Below, piece after piece: positions 8,685 through 18,029 of a stretch of 64,000 nt of DNA. This DNA is from Timonella corticicola. GTDB taxonomy: Bacteria > Actinomycetota > Actinomycetes > Actinomycetales > Cellulomonadaceae. The first letter of the stretch is position 1, and each line of letters opens with the position of its first letter. The position numbers were made by a program, and so were the translations under genes. Location of the stretch: positions 1 through 64,000 of the forward strand of contig NZ_JBHUOP010000001.1 in the NCBI RefSeq assembly GCF_042683685.1, written 5' to 3'. A model generated the notes under the pieces. The model was not told where the DNA came from, ran no database searches, and saw only the letters and a program-made list of their open reading frames with translations.

Positions 8685-9593
8685 ATGGCGCGACTTGAAT
8701 TGACGCAACTACCAGCCGAGGTGGTTGCCTTCGTAGAGGATCTGCTGGGCGGTGCGCTGGTGGAGTTTGAGAACCAGGCCGGTGGGTTTTCGCAGGGAAC
8801 TGCTGCTCGCGTGCGGACCGCAAATGGCGCACGTGGGTTTTTGAAGGCGGTCCATCGGGAGGGATTTGAGGGAACCTATCGGCTCTACGAACGTGAAGTC
8901 GAGATATTGAGTCTGCTGCCACGCATGGCGCGGGTGCCACAGCTTCTCGGCTCATATGCGCAGAGCGGTTGGCTGGCGTTACTCATCGAGGATGTGGCGG
9001 GGCGGTACCCGGACACCCGCGCGGATATGCATGCCGTGTTGGACTCGTTGCTCACGTTGCCGTCGGTGGATGCGGTTCCAGGGCTTCCAGACGTGGCGGA
9101 GGATCTTGCGCCTGCCCTCACCCAATGGGACAGGATTGATGCCGGGTACAGTGCTATGGACGATTGGGCTGTTTCCCACTTGCCATTGTTGAGGGCGGCG
9201 TCTGAGAGAGCCGTGGAAGCAGCCTCGGGGAATGATCTTGTGCATAACGATCTCCGCCCGGACAACATTCTGATTGATGCGCAGGGCGCAGCGTGGATCG
9301 TGGATTGGCCGTGGGCTGCTCGCGGTGCGCTCTGGTATGACGCGCTGTTGTTCGTGCTGGATTGTTCACTTATTGACCCGACAATCGATGTTGAGCACGA
9401 GATTGCCAGCCACCCAGTCTTCCGTGGGGTCACCGATCAGCAGATCGACGCGGTTCTGGCGGGCTTCGCCAGCTACTACGTGTACCAAGCCGACCAACCC
9501 GCCATCAAGGTTCCGCAATCGCTGCGCGAGCACCAATATCAGCATGCCCGAGTGATTTTGGAGTGGCTTGAGCGCCGCTGGTCGCGCCGCTAG
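8685..9593 (+). CDS. Aminoglycoside phosphotransferase (APH)-family kinase-like protein
   Basis: 302-aa protein with the protein-kinase-like APH fold. The catalytic loop HNDLRPDNILID contains the catalytic Asp and the metal-binding Asn, and IVDWPWAARG corresponds to the DFG-equivalent metal site. The N-terminal part (GGFSQGTAARVRTANGARGFLKAVH) looks like the nucleotide-binding lobe with its Lys. This branch of actinobacterial APH proteins is seldom a true resistance enzyme, so the substrate is unknown. TAGCGT ends 6 nt before the ATG, so the mRNA is probably leaderless. It stands alone between ilvBNC and leuB. Confidence 0.88.
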   Translation: MARLELTQLPAEVVAFVEDLLGGALVEFENQAGGFSQGTAARVRTANGARGFLKAVHREGFEGTYRLYEREVEILSLLPRMARVPQLLGSYAQSGWLALLIEDVAGRYPDTRADMHAVLDSLLTLPSVDAVPGLPDVAEDLAPALTQWDRIDAGYSAMDDWAVSHLPLLRAASERAVEAASGNDLVHNDLRPDNILIDAQGAAWIVDWPWAARGALWYDALLFVLDCSLIDPTIDVEHEIASHPVFRGVTDQQIDAVLAGFASYYVYQADQPAIKVPQSLREHQYQHARVILEWLERRWSRR

Positions 9594-9757
9594 GTGGTTC
9601 GGCCGCCTGGACGCTCGCCCATGTCGGCTGCCTGGCGACGATACGGTCAGGCCCCAGCGTCTGTGCGGTGCGTGAGATGGGTATTTGGTCCGGGGTGCGC
9701 TGCTCACATCGTGGTCGTCCTATCCCGATGGATGGACCACAGGATTAACATTGGTTC

Positions 9758-10801
9758 ATGACGAAGAACATCGATCTTGCGGTAATCGCTGGTGACGGCA
9801 TCGGTATCGAGGTAGTGGAGCAGGGCCTCGCGGTTCTGGAATCTGCGCTTGCCACGTCGGATGTCTCGCTTGCTACAACTGACTTCAACCTCGGCGCCAA
9901 GCGTTGGCATGAGACGGGCGACACCCTCACCGATGAGGACCTCGCCGCACTACGCACCAAGGACGCGATCCTTCTTGGTGCTATTGGTGATCCAACCGTT
10001 CCATCGGGTGTTCTCGAGCGCGGATTGCTCCTCAAGCTCCGCTTCTCGCTGGACCACTATGTGAATCTGCGCCCCGGCAAGCTATACCAGGGCGTGAAGT
10101 CCCCACTTGCTGAGCCAGGCGAGATCGACTTCGTTGTCGTCCGCGAGGGAACCGAGGGCCCATACGTGGGTAACGGCGGCTCGATCCGTACGGGAACCCC
10201 GCACGAGGTGGCCAACGAGGTCTCCGTGAACACGGCCTTCGGTATCGAGCGTGTTGTCCGTGACGCATTCGCACGTGCAGCAGCCCGTGAACGCAAGCAC
10301 CTGACCTTGGTGCACAAGCACAACGTTCTGGTCCACGCCGGTCACCTCTGGCGCCGTACCGTTGAGCGCGTGAACGAAGAGTTCCCTGAGGTCACGACCG
10401 ACTACCTGCACGTTGATGCAGCAACGATCTTCTTGACAACGAACCCATCGCGTTTCGATGTCATCGTTACCGACAACCTGTTCGGTGACATTTTGACCGA
10501 CCAAGCCGCCGCTATCACCGGTGGTATTGGCCTTGCGGCGTCTGGAAACATCAACCCTGATCGCACCACGCCATCCATGTTTGAGCCAGTGCACGGCTCC
10601 GCGCCTGACATTGCAGGCCAAGGCAAGGCAGACCCCACCGCAACGATCCTCTCGGTTGCGATGCTGCTCGACCACCTCGGTTACACCGAACAGTCGAAGA
10701 GCGTGGAGAACGCTGTTGCCGCAGACCTCGCAGAACGTGGAACCGCCGTCCGTTCGACGGCCGAGGTAGGAGCAGACATCGCAGCACGCGTACGCGGCTG
10801 A
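9758..10801 (+). CDS. leuB: 3-isopropylmalate dehydrogenase
   Basis: 347-aa NAD+-dependent oxidative decarboxylase that converts 3-isopropylmalate to 2-ketoisocaproate in leucine synthesis. IAGDGIGIEVVEQG starts the fold. The substrate and metal motifs are VVREGTEGPY, VHKHNVL and TDNLFGDILTDQAAAITGG, followed by EPVHGSAPDIAGQGKADP. TAACAT (9746-9751) lies 6 nt before the ATG with no Shine-Dalgarno, suggesting a leaderless message separate from ilvBNC. Confidence 0.96.
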   Translation: MTKNIDLAVIAGDGIGIEVVEQGLAVLESALATSDVSLATTDFNLGAKRWHETGDTLTDEDLAALRTKDAILLGAIGDPTVPSGVLERGLLLKLRFSLDHYVNLRPGKLYQGVKSPLAEPGEIDFVVVREGTEGPYVGNGGSIRTGTPHEVANEVSVNTAFGIERVVRDAFARAAARERKHLTLVHKHNVLVHAGHLWRRTVERVNEEFPEVTTDYLHVDAATIFLTTNPSRFDVIVTDNLFGDILTDQAAAITGGIGLAASGNINPDRTTPSMFEPVHGSAPDIAGQGKADPTATILSVAMLLDHLGYTEQSKSVENAVAADLAERGTAVRSTAEVGADIAARVRG

Positions 10802-10834
10802 CGTCTGACTACCCAAGGCCGCGCACTCGGCTTC

Positions 10835-10890
10835 TATAATGAGACCACTGTGCTCTAATGCCGCCAGTCGATTTTGACTGGTGGCATTAG
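10835..10890 (+). promoter_or_regulatory. ilvE promoter and 5'-UTR hairpin
   Basis: TATAAT (10835-10840) is the best -10 box in this part of the window. Just downstream is a 15-bp inverted repeat (10855-10869 with 10876-10890, one G/T wobble) without a T-run. It would lie near the 5' end of the ilvE mRNA, before the ribosome-binding site. It could be a stabilising or regulatory hairpin, or the end of the leuB transcript. Confidence 0.5.
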
Positions 10891-10924
10891 CCGAACCAGA
10901 GGTCGCCAGGTGAAAGGCCCCAAT

Positions 10925-12052
10925 ATGAGCTTGCAGCTCGAAACTCTAAACACCTCCGTTGACGAGGCAGCCCAACAGTTCGCTATCAACCTCACGGATA
11001 CCCCGCTTCCTGCGGACGAACGCGAGGCGTTGAAAGCTGAGCCAAAGTTTGGCACCGTCTTCTCGGACCACATGGCGCGCATGTCATGGAACAACACCGA
11101 CGGCTGGAACAATCGTCGGATTGAGAAGTACGGTCCCCTCTCGCTCGCCCCCGCAGCCGCCGTGTTCCACTATGGCCAGGAAGTCTTTGAAGGCCTCAAG
11201 GCGTACCGCCACGCGGATGGGTCTGTGTGGACGTTCCGCCCCGAGGAGAACGCCAAGCGGTACATTCGCTCGGCCCGCCGTCTCGCTCTGCCAGAGTTGA
11301 GCGTGGACGACTTCATTGGGTCCATTGCGGCTCTGGTTCGCACCGATATCGAGTGGGTTCCTACCGGCGAGGAAGCAGCGTTGTACCTGCGTCCCTTCAT
11401 GATTGCGACCGAGGCATTCCTTGGCGTGCGTCCAGCCTACGAGGTAGAACATCTTGTGATTTCCTCGCCCGTCGGCCCCTATTTTTCCGGTGGTGTCCAC
11501 CCGGTCAACATCTGGATCTCCCAGGAGTACGCTCGCGCAAGCCGCGGTGGAACCGGCGAAGCCAAATGCGGTGGAAACTATGCTGCATCCTTACTGCCGC
11601 AGATCGCCGCCGCCAAGGATGGGTTCGATCAGGTGTGCTTCCTCGATGGTCAAGCAGACCCGGCGATTGAGGAACTCGGCGGGATGAACGTCTTCTTCGT
11701 GAAGGCAAACGGCGACGTCGTGACTCCTGCTCTGTCCGGTTCGATTCTGCGTGGTGTGACTCGTTCATCGATTCTGCAACTCATTGAGGACCGCGGAATC
11801 AAGGTGTCCGAGGAACACATCACGCTCGCGTCATTGCGTGCGATGCTTGAGTCCGGTGAGATCGCGGAGGCGTTCGCGTGTGGAACCGCCGCTGTGATCA
11901 CTCCGATTGGCCGCCTTGCGGACAATGACTTCGACATCACCATCAACGGGGGAGAACCCGGTAAGTTCACCATGGATATCCGTGAGGAACTGACCGACAT
12001 CCAAAATGGCCGTCGCCCAGACCGCCACAACTGGCTGACGCGCCTCGCCTAG
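10925..12052 (+). CDS. ilvE: Branched-chain amino acid aminotransferase
   Basis: 375-aa PLP class IV aminotransferase for the last step of Ile, Leu and Val synthesis. The PLP lysine is Lys214 in GTGEAKCGGNYAAS; other family motifs are FHYGQEVFEGLKAYRH and GTAAVITPIG. ATG 10925 follows GTGAAAGG at proper spacing; an upstream in-frame ATG at 10874 lies inside the 5'-UTR hairpin and is unlikely. Unlike many neighbours it has a leadered mRNA. A terminator follows about 60 nt downstream. Confidence 0.96.
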   Translation: MSLQLETLNTSVDEAAQQFAINLTDTPLPADEREALKAEPKFGTVFSDHMARMSWNNTDGWNNRRIEKYGPLSLAPAAAVFHYGQEVFEGLKAYRHADGSVWTFRPEENAKRYIRSARRLALPELSVDDFIGSIAALVRTDIEWVPTGEEAALYLRPFMIATEAFLGVRPAYEVEHLVISSPVGPYFSGGVHPVNIWISQEYARASRGGTGEAKCGGNYAASLLPQIAAAKDGFDQVCFLDGQADPAIEELGGMNVFFVKANGDVVTPALSGSILRGVTRSSILQLIEDRGIKVSEEHITLASLRAMLESGEIAEAFACGTAAVITPIGRLADNDFDITINGGEPGKFTMDIREELTDIQNGRRPDRHNWLTRLA

Positions 12053-12108
12053 CCAAACCTCACACTAGTTCAACAGCCTGCTAACTCATCGGGCAACGGT
12101 TGAATAGT

Positions 12109-12148
12109 GAAAGTGCCCGGTCCGTCATGGACCGGGCACTTTCGCGTT
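12109..12148 (+). terminator. Terminator after ilvE
   Basis: A 15-bp perfect stem (GAAAGTGCCCGGTCC with GGACCGGGCACTTTC) around GTCAT, then CGCGTTTG. It separates ilvE from the convergent exporter operon. Confidence 0.8.
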
Positions 12149-12215
12149 TGGGTCGGGTTCCACGCATCCAACTGCTCGTGGCTGGAAGGTGAGTGGTCGT
12201 GCTGAGGCGACCTGA

Positions 12216-12250
12216 TCGTCGTCAATGTGGGTTTTTCTGATTGCCGACGA
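12216..12250. repeat. GGCGACGA-family repeat arms, tail to head
   Basis: A right arm TGATCGTCGTCAAT ends at 12226 and a new left arm GATTGCCGACGAACC begins at 12239. Two elements of the family seem to meet here, in the 3' intergenic space between ilvE and the exporter permease. Confidence 0.55.
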
Positions 12251-12287
12251 ACCTGCCGCCTCCCAGCGGCAAGTCACCTGTCAGCGG

Positions 12288-14390
12288 TTACGTGGTTGCG
12301 GTGGCCGTGACCAGCCGGGCGTTGCGACGCCCCGCGATCCAGCCCACGGGGAACGCGAGCAGAAGCGGAACCAGCACGATGAACGCCGTAGCCGGCGTGG
12401 GCATCAGCGACGCCACCCTGAAAGTAGTGTCAAACCCCGCGAACGATTCCTCTGCGCGTAAGACCATCAGCATCGCCCCCACGAACGTCCCAAGCACGAA
12501 GCCAAAAACAACACCAACACACGCCAAGATGACCGCACGGAAACCATCAATCATCGATACCTCAACCGGAAGCACACCCTGATGAGAGAGCGCAGAACGT
12601 GAACGCTGCAGTTCGTCGCTACTGAGCAGCAACGAGAAAAACAGAACCAACACAACAACCGGGAGCAGCCACGCAGCCACCGTGAACGGCGTATCTGCGT
12701 ACGTTTCTTCGAAATCCTCCAAATAGTGTTGGCGAGAGATCACAGACCACACCACACCAAGCCCCACGAGCACGGTCACAGGCACGATCGTGTTGATGCT
12801 GGAACCCAACCGGCCCGCAACATCGCGTGCTGCAATGCGTGCAGCCAACGGCCAGCGCCGCCCACGAACCGAAATGGCGGGTAGTAGCGCAGCAAGAACA
12901 AAATAGAAACCGACGACAAGGAGCCCAAACCCGCACAGCATGCCGAGCAAAAGCACCAGATCACGGATGTTGTGCAGCCTGCTTGGCTCCGCACCGAAGT
13001 GGGCAGAAAACCACATGAGAGGTATCGCCAGCACCCACAGGGCGATCCCCACCCGGCGGCTACGGTCAAATGGCCTGGCCGGAACATACGTTTGCTCCGC
13101 CGATTCGCCAACATCACGCAGCAGCGAATGCGCCGAACCGCGCTCTGCAGCGTACGCGAGCAAAGACGCAGCCAACGGCGGCAACAAACCGAAAATTAGG
13201 CAGAACGTGATACTGAACGTTACGCCGTGGCTTAAAAGCGGCAGTTCCGAGCGAACATACTCTGACGAAGACATGTAAGAAAAACGCCAAACACTGCCAA
13301 CAAACCCCAGGGCCGCGGCCGTCACACCCACGATGAGTGCGGGTGTAAGCCGGCTCAGCAAACGCGAGTTTCTAGTCATACCGTTTCGTTCCAACTGCGC
13401 GAACTGCAGCTTCCTGCGCCGGGCGTTCTGCCAGTACAGCGGGACCGACACCACAGTCACCAAAGACACAGCGCCAAACGACATCAGAAGACTGTAGACA
13501 GCTTCGTTGGTACCCCAGAAGGAGTACACAGGAAACGTTTCGACTGCTTGACGGCGCAGGTCCTTACTGTCAACCAGGTTTGCGATAGCCCAGTCGTAGT
13601 TGCCTAATTCGTTGACCGCGTAGAGGCGGGAGATCTCGCGGAGAAGCCCGGATGCATCAACGTTAGACAGCGGTCGCCCGAAAGCGAAGAACTGGTCACT
13701 AGACAGTTCGTGGCCGAGTTGGTTGTGCGGCGTGACAATTGCGTCAGCCCGTTGCACTGGGAACAGTGATATGTCGCCCCACTGCTGCTCATAGAGCCCA
13801 ACAATGTTAAATGTCCGGCTGTCTGCGTCAGGCTCCATCTGCGTTGAGACTCGCACGGTATCGCCCACCCGCAGTTTCTCTAGTTCAGGGTCGCGGAAGG
13901 AAATCGACGTGGATAATGCGATTTCGTTTCCGGAGCGTGGCGCGCGGCCCTGCGTGAAAGTCACCGGAACGATGCTCCGTGGAGAATCCCAGTCGGTGGC
14001 GTACACGTAAACCGGGAGGCTTATCTCTGCTTCGTCGTATTCGGGTTCTTGAAAGTCTGGGAAAAACAGTGTGTCGGCTGCTACGCGGACAGTTTCGAGT
14101 CCGTAGGCCGCTCCATCAATGGCAGGGTCGATGCTGTCGGCCTGCCAGGCTGCTTGGAGGTCGGGGTGCTGTTCCTTTTCCGCAGACTGACTAAAACGTT
14201 CGTGGCTTCTGACGATGGTGTCGCTGTTCCAACGCCAACCACCCACGTAGTCGCTGAGCAGCGCGGGCACGAAAAAACTGATGAGTCCCGTCAACACGAG
14301 GATCAACGCCAGCGTGGCGAACTTGTTTTGGTTAAGGTCGCGCAGCCCAAGTCTGATCGGTGTGGGCAGGTTCTCGGTGATGCGGTTCAT
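12288..14390 (-). CDS. ABC transporter permease, FtsX/MacB-like
   Basis: About 700-aa integral membrane protein. One N-terminal helix (LALILVLTGLISFFVPALL) is followed by a roughly 220-aa extracytoplasmic region, then three helices, a linker, and a second set of about six helices, giving a duplicated FtsX-like layout with about ten segments. The start ATG (complement of 14388-14390) overlaps the ATPase stop as ATGA, so translation is coupled. Together with the ATPase and PadR genes it forms a three-gene drug- or peptide-exporter-type operon. The substrate is unknown. Confidence 0.88.
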   Translation of the reverse strand: MNRITENLPTPIRLGLRDLNQNKFATLALILVLTGLISFFVPALLSDYVGGWRWNSDTIVRSHERFSQSAEKEQHPDLQAAWQADSIDPAIDGAAYGLETVRVAADTLFFPDFQEPEYDEAEISLPVYVYATDWDSPRSIVPVTFTQGRAPRSGNEIALSTSISFRDPELEKLRVGDTVRVSTQMEPDADSRTFNIVGLYEQQWGDISLFPVQRADAIVTPHNQLGHELSSDQFFAFGRPLSNVDASGLLREISRLYAVNELGNYDWAIANLVDSKDLRRQAVETFPVYSFWGTNEAVYSLLMSFGAVSLVTVVSVPLYWQNARRRKLQFAQLERNGMTRNSRLLSRLTPALIVGVTAAALGFVGSVWRFSYMSSSEYVRSELPLLSHGVTFSITFCLIFGLLPPLAASLLAYAAERGSAHSLLRDVGESAEQTYVPARPFDRSRRVGIALWVLAIPLMWFSAHFGAEPSRLHNIRDLVLLLGMLCGFGLLVVGFYFVLAALLPAISVRGRRWPLAARIAARDVAGRLGSSINTIVPVTVLVGLGVVWSVISRQHYLEDFEETYADTPFTVAAWLLPVVVLVLFFSLLLSSDELQRSRSALSHQGVLPVEVSMIDGFRAVILACVGVVFGFVLGTFVGAMLMVLRAEESFAGFDTTFRVASLMPTPATAFIVLVPLLLAFPVGWIAGRRNARLVTATATT

Positions 14391-15142
14391 GGGGTGCCGT
14401 CCGTGGTGGGGAAGTCGCTGAGGCTGCTCTGCGTGCTGGTGGGGAAACCGAAGGAATGCGAGCTTCCCGTGTCGGACGAGATCGCTCCATCCTGTAGGTA
14501 GACCACTCGATCGGCCCACGCTGCGTCGCGGGCGCTGTGGGTGACGAGTAGTCCGGATGCACCGGCATCGATGTGGTTGCGGATGAGCCGCATGACCTCA
14601 TCACCCGAGGCGGTGTCGAGCGCGCCTGTGGGTTCGTCGGCGAGAAGGATGTGGCGTTTGGAGCTGAGCGCTGCGAGGACCGCGGTGAGTTGGCGTTGCC
14701 CTCCTGACGCTTGAGCGGGGAACAGTCGTGCCACATCGCCGAGGCCTTGGTCATCGAGGATGAGTCGGGCCTGTTTGAGTGCGATGCGCGGGTTGATCCC
14801 GTTGAGTTCGAGGGGCAGTGCCACGTTTTCTTCGAGCGTGAGCGCGTCAACGAGGTTGTTGCGTTGGAACACGATCCCGAACGCTTGGCGGCGTAAGATT
14901 GTGCGTTCCGCAGTGGTCGCGGAGCGCAGTAGGGTGTCTGCGACGAGGACATTTCCCGCTTCGGGTTCAAGCAGCCCGGCCACGATATTCAGGAGGGTGG
15001 ATTTTCCCGACCCTGAAGGCCCCATGATCGCGACGAGTTCGCCGGGCGCCACGCGCAGATCGACCGAGTCGAGGACGACTCGCGGTGACTGCCCATCGGG
15101 GAAGGTATGGGTGATCCCGGAGGCTTCAATCGCGTAGCTCAC
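14387..15142 (-). CDS. ABC transporter ATP-binding protein (MacB/LolD-like)
   Basis: 251-aa ATPase that energises the adjacent permease. Walker A GPSGSGKST is at residues 41-49, the Q-loop is in IVFQRNNLVDALTLEENV, the signature is a variant ASGGQRQ, Walker B is HILLADEP and the H-loop VTHSA. Its GTG start (complement of 15140-15142) overlaps the PadR stop as GTGA. The much longer open frame upstream is out-of-frame overlap with the PadR gene. Cytoplasmic face of the membrane. Confidence 0.92.
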   Translation of the reverse strand: MSYAIEASGITHTFPDGQSPRVVLDSVDLRVAPGELVAIMGPSGSGKSTLLNIVAGLLEPEAGNVLVADTLLRSATTAERTILRRQAFGIVFQRNNLVDALTLEENVALPLELNGINPRIALKQARLILDDQGLGDVARLFPAQASGGQRQLTAVLAALSSKRHILLADEPTGALDTASGDEVMRLIRNHIDAGASGLLVTHSARDAAWADRVVYLQDGAISSDTGSSHSFGFPTSTQSSLSDFPTTDGTP

Positions 15143-15753
15143 TGGTTGTCCTTCTTGGTTCCATTGGCGACGAGCCCGCCCGTTTGGGTGGGTCCTGTTG
15201 CGGAAGGTGTCGCGGGAGCAAGGTTGGCGAACCCCATCGCGATGCGCGATTCGACGTGGTCGAGCCACCGTAGTTCGGCTTCGAGGGTGAAGATGTAGGA
15301 GTCGAGGAGCATCGCCCACGCGAGATCTTCGCGGGACAGTGAGTTGATGGGGCCGAGTTTGCTCTTGAGTTTGGTGTAGTCGCGGAGTGCTCGCAGTGAT
15401 TCGGTGCGTTGCGTGCGGATGACCTGGGCGGTGTCTACGTATGGGGACGTGATCGCGAGGGTTACCTTGATGCTCGCTTCTTCGCGGCTTGGCGTTGACC
15501 GCGCAGTGGCGGTGTACCACCAGTTCTCGGCTTCGGCGCGGCCCGCATCGGTGATGTTCCACAGGGTTGCATCGGAGTCATCAGCGGTGGATTCGACCAA
15601 TCCGTCGCGCTCGAGGCGCTGCAAGGTGGAGTAGATCTGCGAGATGTTGAGTGGCCAGGTGCCGCCCGTGCGCTGTTCGAACTCGCTGCGCAGGTCATAT
15701 CCGGCGAGGGCGTGTTCGGTGAGGATGGTGAGTAGACCGTGCTTCACAGACAT
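15139..15753 (-). CDS. PadR-family transcriptional regulator
   Basis: 204-aa regulator. The N-terminal winged helix is typical (LLTILTEHALAGYDLRSEFE, then LNISQIYSTLQRLERDGLVES) and a C-terminal Vir-type helical dimerisation region follows. It is the first gene of the exporter operon, with AAGAAGG as ribosome-binding site, and probably represses it through the twin palindromes at 15805-15840. The last residues (GLVANGTKKDNQ) are encoded across an arm of the GGCGACGA repeat, so the repeat has become part of the coding end. Confidence 0.92.
   Translation of the reverse strand: MSVKHGLLTILTEHALAGYDLRSEFEQRTGGTWPLNISQIYSTLQRLERDGLVESTADDSDATLWNITDAGRAEAENWWYTATARSTPSREEASIKVTLAITSPYVDTAQVIRTQRTESLRALRDYTKLKSKLGPINSLSREDLAWAMLLDSYIFTLEAELRWLDHVESRIAMGFANLAPATPSATGPTQTGGLVANGTKKDNQ
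15163..15175. repeat. GGCGACGA-family repeat arm inside the PadR 3' coding end
   Basis: ATTGGCGACGAGC lies inside the PadR gene and encodes the LVAN part of its C-terminus on the minus strand. Most other copies in this window are intergenic. Confidence 0.5.
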
Positions 15754-15804
15754 GGTGCGCCTTCTTTTCTTAGAGCGATTAGATTCTTCAGAGTGACTAG
15801 GAGT

Positions 15805-15840
15805 GTTACTGAGTAACTGTTGATGATGTTACTCAGTAAC
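15805..15840. promoter_or_regulatory. Double palindromic operator upstream of the PadR exporter operon
   Basis: Two 13-bp palindromes, GTTACTGAGTAAC (15805-15817) and GTTACTCAGTAAC (15828-15840), lie on the same DNA face with centres 23 bp apart, 52-87 bp upstream of the padR start. PadR proteins usually bind such dyads near their own promoters, so autoregulation is likely. The TTACTNAGTAA core is the suggested half-site pair. Confidence 0.75.
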
Positions 15841-15884
15841 AGGCAGGGTCGCAAGTGTCGTAGCCAAAAACGCAACTAGCCGGA

Positions 15885-15896
15885 TCGTCGCCAATC
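15885..15896. repeat. GGCGACGA-family repeat arm
   Basis: CCGGATCGTCGCCAATCAG (15881-15899) matches the right-arm consensus of the dispersed repeat. No clear left partner is seen nearby. Confidence 0.55.
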
Positions 15897-15918
15897 AGTA
15901 GTGCAAGGCACTACCGAG

Positions 15919-15972
15919 CCAAAAACCGACGTAACCACCCACATATAACGACTGGTTTCGTCGGTTTTTTGG
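15919..15972. terminator. Inverted repeat with T/A tracts, possible bidirectional terminator
   Basis: CCAAAAACCGACGTAACCA pairs with TGGTTTCGTCGGTTTTTTGG around a loop of about 15 nt. It lies between the PadR operator and the cimA leader promoter, so it may insulate the two divergent units. Confidence 0.5.
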
Positions 15973-15995
15973 GTGGGCAGCGCCAGCCCAGCCAC

Positions 15996-16030
15996 TTGCA
16001 TCCTCGCCCAGATATGGGACAATGTGAGGC
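15996..16030 (+). promoter_or_regulatory. Promoter of the cimA leader transcript
   Basis: TTGCAT (15996-16001) and GACAAT (16018-16023) are 16 nt apart. The -10 box ends 7 nt before the leader-peptide ATG, so the transcript is predicted to start at the ATG itself. No Shine-Dalgarno is present. Confidence 0.65.
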
Positions 16031-16063
16031 ATGGCACTGTGGCACGTCATTATTATTCGTTAG
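16031..16063 (+). CDS. Leader peptide of the cimA attenuator (MALWHVIIIR)
   Basis: A 10-codon ORF ending TAG encodes MALWHVIIIR, with one Val and three consecutive Ile codons. The next bases, TAGCGCGTT, are identical to those at the end of the ilvB leader ORF. After the stop, GCGCGTTCG (16063-16071) pairs with CGAACGTGC (16094-16102), and an inner CAGCGG/CCGCTG pair strengthens this hairpin. A terminator follows directly. This is the layout expected for isoleucine-controlled attenuation of citramalate synthase. Confidence 0.8.
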   Translation: MALWHVIIIR

Positions 16064-16102
16064 CGCGTTCGGTCAGCGGCAATCCCGCTGCAGCGAACGT
16101 GC

Positions 16103-16136
16103 AAACCTCCCGCGCTGTTTCTGGGAGGTTTTTTTG
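16103..16136 (+). terminator. Attenuator terminator ahead of cimA
   Basis: AAACCTCCC (16103-16111) pairs with GGGAGGTTT around GCGCTGTTTCT, followed by an uninterrupted T-run and GTTGG. Its left side abuts the proposed leader hairpin, so the two structures would compete or alternate. Confidence 0.85.
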
Positions 16137-16293
16137 TTGGGTAATACCAACAATCGCAACAGTGCTACACATACTTGTTGAACCCGCACACAACGCGGAC
16201 AGCAACACTGGCGTCGCCCACACCACCGCGGCCGGACACGATCAGAGCACAATAGAACTAAGCCCCCAAACTTCGCGTTGAAATGAGACCGCC

Positions 16294-17880
<1,587 letters not shown>

Positions 17881-17917
17881 CTCTCAGTTCGCACGCCCTG
17901 CACTGCTTGGACCACCA

Positions 17918-17975
17918 TGGTGATTTTCCGGAATCACCAACTAAGAAAAACAACCCTAATCCCGGAAAATCACCA
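17918..17975. repeat. 58-bp palindromic repeat, copy 1
   Basis: Terminal inverted repeats TGGTGATTTTCCGG and CCGGAAAATCACCA enclose a 30-nt A-rich spacer. In reverse complement it differs from 43044-43101 at only about six of 58 positions. It lies between cimA and lplA. Confidence 0.8.
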
Positions 17976-18029
17976 AGTGGGGTGCTGTAGCTCAGCAAAA
18001 ACCTCAGCAGGACGGCGTAGGCTTAGAGC

